From Pseudomonadota bacterium (GTDB lineage: Bacteria; Pseudomonadota; Alphaproteobacteria; Acetobacterales; Acetobacteraceae): a DNA stretch of 8,423 nucleotides. The notes beneath the pieces were generated by a model that had not been told where the DNA came from, did no database searches, and saw nothing but the letters and a program-made list of their open reading frames with translations. This document shows positions 1-7,007 of this stretch, one piece after another (positions within the stretch are counted from its first letter, which is position 1; every line of letters starts with the position of its first letter). The DNA lies in NCBI GenBank assembly GCA_021828605.1, contig JAJZEG010000270.1:1-8423 (forward strand), given 5' to 3'. Position numbers and translations under genes: made by a program.

Positions 1-721
1 ACCTCGTGCCAAACGCCATCGCCGCATTCATCGCCCCGGCCACCACGCTTGAGCGCCCCTTCGCCAGCGCGTCCAGCCCGATCCGCGCGACCTCATCGGC
101 GGTCATCGCCGATTTCTTGACAAACTCCGAGCGGGTCTGATCGGCCACCTCAAAAAACTCGGTCTCGGTTACCCCCGGACATAAAACCGAAACCCGCACC
201 CCTCGCGGCGCCAACTCGACATCCAGCGCCTCGCCCAACGACAACACATATGACTTGCTCGCCGCATAGGCGGCAAAGAGCGGCACCGGCTGAAACGCAG
301 CGGTCGAGGCCACCAGCATAATCCGCCCGTAGCCACGCCCCATCATCGGCGGGGCAAACAGCCGGGTTAAATGGGTGAGGGCGGTAATATTGACTGCTAA
401 CATCGTATCCACCCGTTCCCAATCGGTGTCGGCCAGCGCGCCAAACACGCCAAGTCCCGCGTTATTGATCAAGACATCAACATCGCCAAACCGCGCCGCC
501 AACGCGGTGCGCGCCGCAGGATCCGCCAGATCGGTCGGCGCCACCTGCACCGTCGCGCCAAACAACCGGCATTCGTCCGCCAGCGCCTCCAGCCGTTCCG
601 CGCGGCGCGCGACCAGCACCAAATGGGCACCCCGCCGTGCCAAATCGCGCGCCATCGCCGCGCCGATGCCGCTCGATGCACCGGTAATCAGCGCCGTTTT
701 CGTGCGAAAATGATCGTCCAT
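1..721 (-). CDS. Classical short-chain dehydrogenase/reductase (SDR), C-terminus cut by window edge
   Basis: This is an NAD(P)(H)-dependent oxidoreductase that would interconvert an alcohol and a carbonyl; the substrate cannot be told. Reading back from the ATG at 721-719 gives 240 codons with no stop before the left edge. The N-terminus has the Rossmann motif TGASSGIG (residues 13-20), then NNAG (86-89), the structural Asn111, Ser139, and YAASK with catalytic Tyr152 and Lys156, followed by a PG motif. The order and spacing are those of a complete, intact classical SDR of the COG0300 (DltE-like) type, usually about 250-270 residues, so only the last few dozen residues are missing. A purine-rich stretch (GGGGGAACCG) precedes the ATG. 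It lies downstream of the TetR and monooxygenase genes on the same strand, but a 159-bp gap with a hairpin leaves it open whether they share a transcript. The family call is firm; the role in a shared pathway is inference. Confidence 0.9.
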   Translation of the reverse strand, partial: MDDHFRTKTALITGASSGIGAAMARDLARRGAHLVLVARRAERLEALADECRLFGATVQVAPTDLADPAARTALAARFGDVDVLINNAGLGVFGALADTDWERVDTMLAVNITALTHLTRLFAPPMMGRGYGRIMLVASTAAFQPVPLFAAYAASKSYVLSLGEALDVELAPRGVRVSVLCPGVTETEFFEVADQTRSEFVKKSAMTADEVARIGLDALAKGRSSVVAGAMNAAMAFGTR

Positions 722-731
722 CGGTTCCCCC

Positions 732-744
732 GTTTTGATAAAAC
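732..744. repeat. Short AT-rich palindrome just upstream of the SDR start
   Basis: GTTTT-gat-AAAAC gives two perfect 5-bp arms around a 3-bp centre, ending 11 bp before the SDR start codon. It could be a protein-binding site or a small hairpin near the ribosome binding site. A palindrome this short can arise by chance, and it does not resemble the palindrome upstream of the monooxygenase. Confidence 0.25.
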
Positions 745-835
745 CCGCCACAGGATGATGACAGGACTATTCCGTCCGCGCAATTTCATCGCACCCCGGC
801 GCAACAACGGCTCAGGGTCGGCCAGATCCTCGTCT

Positions 836-868
836 CCCCGATCTGAAATCCGTCGAATTTCAGGGGGC
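836..868 (-). repeat. Imperfect hairpin in the gap between the TetR and SDR genes
   Basis: On the plus strand CTGAAAT (843-849) and ATTTCAG (857-863) are perfect 7-bp inverted arms around a 7-nt loop. The stem can extend to CCCC (836-839) pairing with GGGG (864-867) if the GAT at 840-842 is bulged out. It begins 13 bp past the TetR stop codon. It has no T-run after it on the minus strand, so it is not a canonical intrinsic terminator. It may be a Rho-assisted terminator, a 3'-end stabiliser or processing site for the monooxygenase-TetR message, or an operator for the SDR gene. The inverted repeat is seen directly; the role is inference. The rest of the 722-880 gap shows no gene. Confidence 0.45.
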
Positions 869-880
869 GAAATATTAAGC

Positions 881-1540
881 CTACTTGGGCTCGATCACCA
901 ATATGGCGCTGATCATCTGATCGGGCGCCATATAAGGCGCAAATAATCGGCCAATCTGCTGCATCCCCCGCTCCAAATCACTTGTGCTAATATCGGTAAT
1001 CCCCGCGCTGATGCTTAAATAATCAATCCAGTAACTGGCAATAATCCAGGCATTGATCTGCAACGAAGCGCGTTCGTCGGCGGTCGCGCGCAGCAAGCCC
1101 GATGACGCCAAATCATCGAGCACCAACCGCAACTCGGCTTGGCCTGACTGATAAATTTGTGCAATCCGCGCCGGCAAGGTTGGCGTGAGGCGATGTAAGC
1201 TGCGATGATCGCGGTAAATAAAGCGAAATCGCCACATCAGTAAAAACCAGTTTCTTAAATAATCGTTATATCGCCTTGGATTTTCGGGTGCGTCACGCCC
1301 ATAAGCGGCGGCGCGCATCGCATCGCGCTCGAAATCATCAAACAAAGCCAGCACAATTTGCTGCTTGGTTTGATAATAATAATGCAAATGCCCTTCATTC
1401 ATCCCGAGCGCGTCAGCAATCTGCGCAATGGTCACGGATGCGAACCCGTGACGATTGAACAAATCCAAACACGCCTCAAGCACCCGCGCGCGAATCGCCA
1501 TCGCCTCTGGCGTATTCGGCGCGCGGCGCGGTGCCGTCAT
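881..1540 (-). CDS. TetR-family transcriptional regulator
   Basis: A predicted homodimeric DNA-binding repressor of 219 residues. The N-terminal helical bundle holds the TetR helix-turn-helix at about residues 36-57 (SVTIAQIADALGMNEGHLHYYY), followed by the TK that usually ends the recognition region. After it comes the ligand-binding all-helical part, whose W-R-F-R-F-x-Y-R-D stretch (residues 103-111) resembles the PF13972-type C-terminal domain. The ATG at 1540-1538 has an AGGCAGG-type ribosome binding site and lies 15 bp behind the stop of the monooxygenase, so the two are almost certainly cotranscribed. The likely target is the palindrome at 3096-3111 upstream of the monooxygenase, which would make the operon autoregulated. 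The inducer is unknown; a substrate or product of the monooxygenase is a reasonable guess. The stretch has more A+T than the genes further right. Confidence 0.9.
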   Translation of the reverse strand: MTAPRRAPNTPEAMAIRARVLEACLDLFNRHGFASVTIAQIADALGMNEGHLHYYYQTKQQIVLALFDDFERDAMRAAAYGRDAPENPRRYNDYLRNWFLLMWRFRFIYRDHRSLHRLTPTLPARIAQIYQSGQAELRLVLDDLASSGLLRATADERASLQINAWIIASYWIDYLSISAGITDISTSDLERGMQQIGRLFAPYMAPDQMISAILVIEPK

Positions 1541-1555
1541 CGGTTGCCTGCCTGA

Positions 1556-3034
1556 TTAGGCCGCCCGCTTGGCTGGCTGACGGCGAACAAATTCCATGGT
1601 GCCGTCATTCACCGCGCCATAGCGCAGCGTGATCAGATCAAGCAGATAATTCTGATAAAGCTTCCACGGTTTTTTCGAGCCCTGCTTCGGTAATTGCTCA
1701 ATCGCCCGCTGCACATATCCCGAACTGAAATCCAAAAACGGCTCTTCGCTCACCGTCGGATCGGTCCGCCGCGGCGTGCATTGCGCGTAACCGTGCTGAT
1801 CCATGTAATTGAGCAACCGGCACACATAAGCCGCCGTCAAATCCGATTTCAAAGTCCAGGATGCATTCGTATAGCCAAATGATGACGCAAGGTTAGGAAC
1901 ATCGCTATTCATCATGCCTTTATAATTCATCGTTTTGGCTAAATCGAGGCGCTCACCATCAACGCTCACCTCAAGCCCACCGAGCAATTTCAATCTCAGC
2001 CCGGTCGCCGTCACAATAATATCCGCAGGTAAATTCTGTCCCGATTTCGTAACAATACCGGTCTCGGTAAAACGCTCGATCTGATCGGTCACCACCGATG
2101 CCGTGCCCGTCCGCAATACCCGAAATAAATCACCGTCCGGCACCAGGCATAGGCGCTGATCCCACGGGTTATAGCGCGGCTTGAAATGCGTATCGACATC
2201 CACCTTGCTACCCACCTGATGGCGCGCCAGCTTGAGCAAAGCCGCCTTCACCCGCGCCGGGCGCTTGCGCGATAATTGGTAAAATAACATGGTCAGCAAC
2301 ACATTGCGCCAGCGCGCCAGCGTATAAGCGAGCTTTGCCGGCAAATATTGGCGCATAAAATTCGCGTATTTATCCTCGGCCGGGCGGGTTAGCACATAGC
2401 TTGGCGAGCGCTGCAACATCACCACATGCGCGGCTTTCTGCGCCATCGCGGGAACCAACGTCACTGCGGTGGCACCACTGCCAATCACCACCACCTGCTT
2501 GCCAGTATAATCCAAATTCTCCGGCCAATGCTGCGGATGCACAATCTGCCCGCCGAACGACGATGCTCCGACAAACTCTGGATTATAGCCTCCGTCATAA
2601 TCATAATAGCCGCTGCACATGAATAGGAAATTGCAGGTGAATTGCACCGGCTCCCGTTCGGGCCCGATCTCGGCCTCAACCGTCCATAGTGCATCACTTG
2701 ATGACCAGTTCGCCCGCTTCACCGAATGGTTGAACCTGATATGCCGCTCCACATCATAGTCGCGCGCGGTTTCGCGCACATAGTCCAAAATCGCGGGCCC
2801 ATCCGCAATCGCCTTGGCCTGGGTCCAGGGCTTGAACGAATAGCCCAGCGTATACATATCGGAATCAGAACGAATTCCCGGATAGCGAAACAAATCCCAG
2901 GTGCCGCCAATCGCTTCGCGGGCCTCTAACAACGCGTAGGTTTTGCCCGGACTATGCATTTTCAAATGGCACGCGGCGCCGATGCCCGACAACCCGGCCC
3001 CCACAATCAAGACGTCAATATGCTGCGTGTTCAT
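1556..3034 (-). CDS. EthA-like flavin-dependent Baeyer-Villiger monooxygenase
   Basis: An FAD- and NADPH-dependent monooxygenase predicted to insert oxygen next to a carbonyl (ketone to ester or lactone) or to oxidise sulfur or nitrogen. It has 492 residues, against about 490 for mycobacterial EthA, which it resembles along its whole length from memory of that protein. It shows the FAD-binding GAGLSG (12-17), the conserved block DLFRYPGIRSDSDMYT (47-62), the Baeyer-Villiger fingerprint FxGxxxHxxxWP (F160 to P171, FGGQIVHPQHWP), the NADP-binding GSGATA (185-190), and the late flavoprotein motif DIIVTATG (338-345). The start was placed at 3034 rather than the in-frame ATG at 3085 because GAGGAG lies 9 nt before it and the Rossmann strand begins just after, as in relatives. 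The 17 extra residues of the longer form look non-conserved. It leads an operon with the TetR gene and has a candidate operator upstream. The substrate is not determinable. Confidence 0.93.
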   Translation of the reverse strand: MNTQHIDVLIVGAGLSGIGAACHLKMHSPGKTYALLEAREAIGGTWDLFRYPGIRSDSDMYTLGYSFKPWTQAKAIADGPAILDYVRETARDYDVERHIRFNHSVKRANWSSSDALWTVEAEIGPEREPVQFTCNFLFMCSGYYDYDGGYNPEFVGASSFGGQIVHPQHWPENLDYTGKQVVVIGSGATAVTLVPAMAQKAAHVVMLQRSPSYVLTRPAEDKYANFMRQYLPAKLAYTLARWRNVLLTMLFYQLSRKRPARVKAALLKLARHQVGSKVDVDTHFKPRYNPWDQRLCLVPDGDLFRVLRTGTASVVTDQIERFTETGIVTKSGQNLPADIIVTATGLRLKLLGGLEVSVDGERLDLAKTMNYKGMMNSDVPNLASSFGYTNASWTLKSDLTAAYVCRLLNYMDQHGYAQCTPRRTDPTVSEEPFLDFSSGYVQRAIEQLPKQGSKKPWKLYQNYLLDLITLRYGAVNDGTMEFVRRQPAKRAA

Positions 3035-3095
3035 TAGTTCTTGCTCCTCAAAACGCCCCTCGGCGAAACCATGGGCCATCAACATTGCTGTTAAG

Positions 3096-3111
3096 TTAGG
3101 TAAACACCTAA
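3096..3111 (-). promoter_or_regulatory. Candidate TetR operator upstream of the monooxygenase
   Basis: TTAGGT (3096-3101) and ACCTAA (3106-3111) are perfect 6-bp inverted arms around AAAC. Two further flanking pairs (AA at 3093-3094, TT at 3113-3114) extend the symmetry past one mismatch. Size and AT-rich centre are typical of TetR-family operators. It lies 62 bp upstream of the monooxygenase ATG, inside the 114-bp gap that must hold the operon's promoter. A weak minus-strand promoter can be drawn across it: TTGCTT (3120-3125), 17 bp, then TACCTA (3097-3102). The -10 box is poor, so the promoter is tentative. If correct, bound repressor would cover the -10 box. The palindrome is seen; its recognition by the neighbouring TetR protein is inference. 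Confidence 0.6.
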
Positions 3112-3148
3112 TTTTGGGAAAGCAAGCATTTTCGTCACGCGTCGCGCA

Positions 3149-3901
3149 TTACGACTCGAACGACACATCGCGTTGGCGGCGCATTAAATGCTCGCCCGCA
3201 TCCACATAAAACACGGTTCCGGTCACCGATTGGGTTTCCACAATAAACCGCACCATCGCCGCAATATCCTCAGGCGTCGATCCACGCTGCAACGGCGTCG
3301 CGGCCTGGCCGTGGGCAAAATTCTCCGCCGATTGCCGCGCGCCAATCAAGGTGAGCCCCGGCGCCACCCCGCACACCCGCACCATGGGCGCAAACGCCAT
3401 GGCCTGCATTTCCGTCGCCGCCGCCAGCGCCGCCTTGGTCAGCGTATAGGCGAAAAAATCCGGATTCAGATTGCTCAGTTTCTGATCCAAGATATTCACA
3501 ATAACCCCGGACGCTCCCGGTCGCGCGGCGCATGACGCCGCGAAATCCCGGGCGAGCAGCAAGGGGGCCATTAAATTCGGCGCCATATGGGCTGAAATCG
3601 CGGCAGGGGTGATCGTTTGTGGTCGATCAAACATAAAATGCGACGCGTTATTGACCAAAACCTCAAGCGGTCCGGCCAGCGCCTCAGCCCGCGCAATCAA
3701 CCCCTCGACCGCCGTGCTATCGTTCAAATCCGCGCCCAGCAAAAATGCCCGCCGACCCGCGCTGACCAACGCATCGCGCAAACTTTCCGCCTCACCCGCC
3801 GAGCCGTGATAATGGATCACCACCGCCCGCTCGCTGGTCGAAAGCCCGCGCACGATCGCGGCTCCCAGCCGCTTGGCCGCCCCGGTAACCAGTGCCGCCA
3901 T
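3149..3901 (-). CDS. Pteridine-reductase-like SDR oxidoreductase
   Basis: A 250-residue NADPH-type short-chain dehydrogenase that resembles PTR1/FolM pteridine reductases, which reduce dihydrobiopterin, dihydromonapterin or dihydrofolate. The variant glycine motif TGAAKRLG (6-13) with Lys-Arg is typical of PTR1-like enzymes. NNAS (84-87) and Asn109 follow, and the catalytic Tyr152 and Lys156 sit in YTLTK. At the position where classical SDRs carry the catalytic Ser there is Asp139 (VNILDQ), as in PTR1 (Asp181 in Leishmania). The PGL motif (181-183) and the ending YVDAGEHL (232-239) also fit. Its ATG shares a base with the stop of the lipoprotein gene (TAATG), pointing to translational coupling. 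A role in pterin or folate metabolism is likely from the residues, but this subfamily also includes enzymes with other substrates, so no symbol is given. Confidence 0.82.
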   Translation of the reverse strand: MAALVTGAAKRLGAAIVRGLSTSERAVVIHYHGSAGEAESLRDALVSAGRRAFLLGADLNDSTAVEGLIARAEALAGPLEVLVNNASHFMFDRPQTITPAAISAHMAPNLMAPLLLARDFAASCAARPGASGVIVNILDQKLSNLNPDFFAYTLTKAALAAATEMQAMAFAPMVRVCGVAPGLTLIGARQSAENFAHGQAATPLQRGSTPEDIAAMVRFIVETQSVTGTVFYVDAGEHLMRRQRDVSFES

Positions 3902-4416
3902 TAGCGTTGGGTGCCCATCGCGCCATTCTGCTCAGCCTGATCGAGCTGAAACCCGACCAACGCTTCCTGCTGGGCCGAAACCGGCGCATTGGGCATCTCG
4001 ATTTTGATCGGTTTGGTGGTCGCAACCGTTTGGTTGACGCCCTGTTTGAACTTGAAGGTAACCGGATCAACCTGCTTGCCAATAATCTGCCCGCCCTGGG
4101 TCAAGGCGATGAAATAGGGCAGGGTGATCTGATTGCCGCTCAAAGCCGGCCCGCGCACCGCGCTGAACCCCACCCGAAATTTTGTGACCACCCGGCGCTT
4201 GCCCTGCGCCGTGCATGATCCCGCCACACCGGTAATCCGTGCCGACACTTCGCGCGCAGAAATTCCCGGCGCATCCCGTCGCGCCTTGACCAGCTGATTA
4301 GCCTGGGTCAGCACCGACACGGTCGGGCAATACAACGCCACTTTATCATGCCCGCTCGAACAGGCCGCCAACAACAAAGGCACCGCCAACACCGAAACAC
4401 GCTTCAATCCACGCAC
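3901..4416 (-). CDS. Predicted lipoprotein of unknown function
   Basis: No family was recognised. The start was set at GTG 4416-4414 because AAGGAG (4423-4428) stands 6 nt before it and because this places a short basic n-region (RGLKR) directly before a hydrophobic run ending in the lipobox LLAAC. The lipidated Cys would be residue 19 of 171, followed by Ser-Ser, which favours outer-membrane sorting. The alternative ATG at 4455 adds 13 residues that would spoil the signal peptide. The mature part has two further Cys (in LYCP and GSCT) that could form a disulfide, no clear membrane segment, a beta-rich middle and a Gln-rich C-terminal tail. It is coupled by TAATG to the SDR downstream and diverges from thrB with only 66 bp between them. 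Lipoprotein sorting is well supported; the function is open. Confidence 0.75.
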   Translation of the reverse strand: MRGLKRVSVLAVPLLLAACSSGHDKVALYCPTVSVLTQANQLVKARRDAPGISAREVSARITGVAGSCTAQGKRRVVTKFRVGFSAVRGPALSGNQITLPYFIALTQGGQIIGKQVDPVTFKFKQGVNQTVATTKPIKIEMPNAPVSAQQEALVGFQLDQAEQNGAMGTQR

Positions 4417-4482
4417 TGCACTCTCCTTGTCCACGCATCCCTCTCTTGCCATCATTTCGCCAATCGGTCATCTCCACCGGCA

Positions 4483-5442
4483 ATGGCCGTATATACCGAA
4501 GTTACCGATGGCATGTTGAATGCGTTCCTCACCCAGTATGATCTGGGCGAGGCCGTCGCGTTTCGCGGCATCGCCGAGGGGGTGGAGAACAGCAATTACG
4601 CGCTCCGCACCACCCAGGGCGATTTCATTCTCACTGTGTATGAAAAGCGCGTCGATCCCGCTGATCTCCCTTGGTTCCTCGGCCTGCTCGACCATCTCGC
4701 CGCGCGCGGCCTGCCCTGCGCACGGCCCATGCGTACCCGCGCGGGCGCTAATTTGAGCCAGCTCGCCGGTAAAGCCGCCGCCATCACCGGCTTTTTGCCC
4801 GGCGTTTGGCCGCGCGAGCCGACCATCGCCCATTGCGCCGAACTCGGCGCCGCCCTCGCGCACCTGCACCAAGCCGGCGCCGATTATCCGGTCGAACGCC
4901 CCAACGCGCTGGGTCCCGCCGCCTGGGGCCCGCTTTGGGCGCAATGCCGTGACCATGCCGACGCGATTGAGCCGGGCATGAAAACCACGCTCGATGACAC
5001 GCTCGCCACCATCATCCCCGCCTGGCCGACCACCCTGCCGCGCGGCCAAATCCACGCGGATCTGTTTCCCGATAACGTGTTTTTCCTCGATGGCGCGATC
5101 TCCGGCCTGATCGATTTTTATTTCGCCGCCACCGATTTTTTCGCCCTCGACCTCGCAATATGCCTGAACGCTTGGTGTTTCGAGCCCGATTTCAGCTTCA
5201 ACCGCGCGAAATCCGCTGGCCTGATCGCCCGCTATCAGGCAATCCGCTTGCTCACCGCCGCCGAACGCTCAGCCCTGCCTTTGCTCTGCCAAGGTGCCGC
5301 GCTTCGCTTCCTGCTCACCCGGCTCTATGACTGGCAAAACACCCAAGCCGGTGCGCTGGTCACCAAAAAAGATCCGCGCGATTATCTGAGGCGCCTTACC
5401 GTGTTCCAATCGATGACCAGCGATACCGATTATGGACTCTGA
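4483..5442 (+). CDS. thrB: Homoserine kinase, type II (APH-fold)
   Basis: Phosphorylates L-homoserine with ATP to O-phosphohomoserine, the substrate of threonine synthase, in the cytoplasm. The protein has 319 residues, the usual size for the aminoglycoside-phosphotransferase-like ThrB of proteobacteria, which is unrelated to the GHMP-type ThrB of E. coli. It starts MAVYTEVTD, typical of the family. The glycine-containing nucleotide-binding turn [10 protein letters not shown] is at 32-41 and the catalytic loop HADLFPDN at 191-198, with Asp193 as catalytic base and Asn198. The metal-binding Asp211 is in LIDFYFA, and the family-typical DLAICLNAW is at 223-231. An in-frame ATG at 4348 exists, but its 45 extra residues are Arg/Ser/His-rich and cross the divergent lipoprotein gene, so it was rejected. 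No strong Shine-Dalgarno precedes the chosen start. rnhA overlaps its 3' end. Confidence 0.95.
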   Translation: MAVYTEVTDGMLNAFLTQYDLGEAVAFRGIAEGVENSNYALRTTQGDFILTVYEKRVDPADLPWFLGLLDHLAARGLPCARPMRTRAGANLSQLAGKAAAITGFLPGVWPREPTIAHCAELGAALAHLHQAGADYPVERPNALGPAAWGPLWAQCRDHADAIEPGMKTTLDDTLATIIPAWPTTLPRGQIHADLFPDNVFFLDGAISGLIDFYFAATDFFALDLAICLNAWCFEPDFSFNRAKSAGLIARYQAIRLLTAAERSALPLLCQGAALRFLLTRLYDWQNTQAGALVTKKDPRDYLRRLTVFQSMTSDTDYGL

Positions 5443-5902
5443 ACCCATCGACGCTCATCCTGGTACGGCCATAGTCGAAATCTGGACCGATGGCGGCTGC
5501 AAACCCAATCCCGGCCCTGGCGGTTGGGCCGCGATTCTCTGCACCGGTCCGCATCAGCGCGAATTATCCGGCGCCGAGCCGGCCACCACCAATAACCGGA
5601 TGGAACTCACCGCCGCCGCCGCCGCGCTCGAAGCCCTGAAACGTCCCTGTCGGGTAACCCTGCATACCGACAGCGAATATCTGCGCCTCGGCATCACCCG
5701 CTGGCGCGACGGCTGGGTGCGTCGCAACTGGCGCAACGCGAAGGGCGATCCGGTCGCCAATTACGAATTATGGCAACGCGTGCTCGCCGCCGCGAAACCC
5801 CATCAAATCGAATGGCTCTGGGTCCGCGCCCATACCGGCAACCCGATGAACGAACGCGCCGATCAGCTCGCGACCAAAGCGCGCGAAGCGCTGGGCGGCT
5901 AA
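5432..5902 (+). CDS. rnhA: Ribonuclease HI
   Basis: Cuts the RNA strand of RNA-DNA hybrids, acting on R-loops and replication primers. It has 156 residues, the normal length. All catalytic residues are present at a constant offset of ten from E. coli RNase HI: Asp20 (WTDGGC), Glu58 (NNRMEL), Asp80 (HTDSEY), His134 (RAHTG) and Asp144 (NERAD). The basic protrusion (GITRWRDGW, then [13 protein letters not shown]) is retained, so it is the longer bacterial form. The usual KGH before the second active-site segment reads RAH, a mild variation. The start codon lies inside the last codons of thrB (11-nt overlap), so translation is probably coupled. It ends tail to tail with the Hint gene, leaving no room for a terminator between them. 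Confidence 0.97.
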   Translation: MDSEPIDAHPGTAIVEIWTDGGCKPNPGPGGWAAILCTGPHQRELSGAEPATTNNRMELTAAAAALEALKRPCRVTLHTDSEYLRLGITRWRDGWVRRNWRNAKGDPVANYELWQRVLAAAKPHQIEWLWVRAHTGNPMNERADQLATKAREALGG

Positions 5903-6942
5903 CCCGCCGCCAACTGCTCAACGCTCATCATCGGATATTGGTTGGCTGCCGCCAACTGCACGGTAATATCCTGCCCCAAGGTCAGTGTTGGCGGCACTTC
6001 CGCCGCACCATCGGTCCAGCGCCCATCCGCTTCCGGCGCGTGCCAGCCGGTGACCAGCCTTGGATCATTCAGCGCAATCGCGCTGCCATCGGCGCGCAGC
6101 AATGCCGCAATTTTCACGCCCAGTTGCCGCAAATCACGCGGATCAGGAGTCAAATGGCCCGGCACCGCATAGCGTGAGCGGATCACCACCCCACCCGCAG
6201 GCAAGGGGGCAATTTCCAATGCCGGATCATCGCAGGTCTGGATCATCGCGCGCGCCAAAATCTCGGCCCGCATCGCTTCGACCACCGGCCCAGCCTCGGC
6301 AAACGGCGCACAACCGCGTTGCTCGCGTGAGGTTTGGGCAAAATTCGGATATAGAGTCAGTGGTCCCGCGCTATTGGTGAAGGCGCCGCGATTGCCGGTA
6401 TCCAAATAGGATTCAGCCGGCGCCCCATCCGCGAACAACACCGCGTGAAACGGCAATTCCACATGGTAATAATTCACCCCGAAACGCCTAATTTGGCGAA
6501 CACTATAGCCGTTGACCAAAATTTTGGCCGGAATCAAATGCCCATCAAACCAAAACGCATGATCCGGCGACACCACTAAATCACGATGCGGCACCCCATC
6601 ACCCAGCGCCCCCGCCGCAATGAGTATCGGCCACACCGTCTCCGGGCGCGGATGCCTCGTGCAGTCAACCCGTCGCGCCCCAATCCAAATCACTGGCACG
6701 GTCCGCCGATCATGCAGCACGACCCGATCATTAACCCGGATGAACTCAACCTTAATTTCGCCACGCGCGGTCAAAATCCGGGTGCCCGCAGCAAAACACG
6801 GATTGCCGTTGCTAAACCCTTGATCGTGAACCACTGCCTGCGCGCGCGCCGCGCCCCGTTTCGCCCCCTCAAACGCCAAAGGAGCCTCACGGTCCAGAAT
6901 CGCCGTCGCGGCAAGAGGGGCACTTAATAAATCGCTACTCAT
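5899..6942 (-). CDS. Hint-domain protein with C-terminal GWH...RWTDG module
   Basis: A 347-residue protein with a Hedgehog/intein (Hint) fold. About 48 N-terminal residues without a signal peptide precede [11 protein letters not shown], where Cys49 corresponds to the nucleophile of the N-S acyl shift. The block-B-like [11 protein letters not shown] follows, with His128, then the downstream Hint_2 (PF13403-like) elements through [10 protein letters not shown] at about 187. There is no recognisable C-extein splice junction, so peptide-bond cleavage or ester formation is more likely than splicing. The rest (about 200-347) contains R-x-L-G-V and [14 protein letters not shown] (299-312), a signature that I recall from other Acetobacteraceae proteins and read as a beta-sandwich module. 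An AGGG ribosome binding site lies 7 nt before the ATG. The family is clear; the cellular role of these short Hint proteins is not known to me. Confidence 0.88.
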   Translation of the reverse strand: MSSDLLSAPLAATAILDREAPLAFEGAKRGAARAQAVVHDQGFSNGNPCFAAGTRILTARGEIKVEFIRVNDRVVLHDRRTVPVIWIGARRVDCTRHPRPETVWPILIAAGALGDGVPHRDLVVSPDHAFWFDGHLIPAKILVNGYSVRQIRRFGVNYYHVELPFHAVLFADGAPAESYLDTGNRGAFTNSAGPLTLYPNFAQTSREQRGCAPFAEAGPVVEAMRAEILARAMIQTCDDPALEIAPLPAGGVVIRSRYAVPGHLTPDPRDLRQLGVKIAALLRADGSAIALNDPRLVTGWHAPEADGRWTDGAAEVPPTLTLGQDITVQLAAANQYPMMSVEQLAAG

Positions 6943-6961
6943 TCCAAATCCCTAGGCATTT

Positions 6962-6989
6962 GCCGTTCGCTTTGGCTCACGAACAAGGC
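6962..6989 (-). other. Second stem in the Hint gene leader
   Basis: GCCGTTCG (6962-6969) can pair with CGAAC (6980-6984) plus GGC (6987-6989), with a 2-nt AA bulge and a 10-nt loop. A smaller stem, AAGG (6985-6988) with CCTT (6994-6997), uses some of the same bases, so the two are alternatives. The stem ends about 20 nt before the Hint start codon, close to but not covering the AGGG ribosome binding site. The pairing is seen by eye only; its energy was not computed. Confidence 0.35.
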
Positions 6990-7007
6990 TCTACCTTATT
7001 GTTTTGT

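Noticed and set aside
764..777. GGAC-TATTCC-GTCC inverted repeat upstream of the SDR gene
   Set aside because: Four-base arms are too short to separate from chance without conservation data.
3035..3085. Longer monooxygenase beginning at the ATG at 3085
   Set aside because: The ATG at 3034 has a strong GAGGAG site at good spacing and fits the N-terminus of relatives; the extra 17 residues contain that ribosome binding site.
4348..4482. 45-residue N-terminal extension of the homoserine kinase from an upstream in-frame ATG
   Set aside because: The extension is low-quality sequence antisense to the lipoprotein gene, while MAVYTEVTD at 4483 matches the usual family start.
4468..5055. 195-residue minus-strand open frame inside thrB
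   Set aside because: It is a Gly/Ala/Arg-rich shadow of a confidently identified gene, with no motif of its own, as expected in GC-rich coding DNA.
5770..6177. 135-residue plus-strand open frame across the rnhA and Hint junction
   Set aside because: It overlaps two well-supported genes in other frames and has an Arg-rich, non-protein-like composition.
6586..6927. 113-residue plus-strand open frame antisense to the Hint gene
   Set aside because: Arg/Pro/Asn-rich shadow with no ribosome binding site or recognisable domain.
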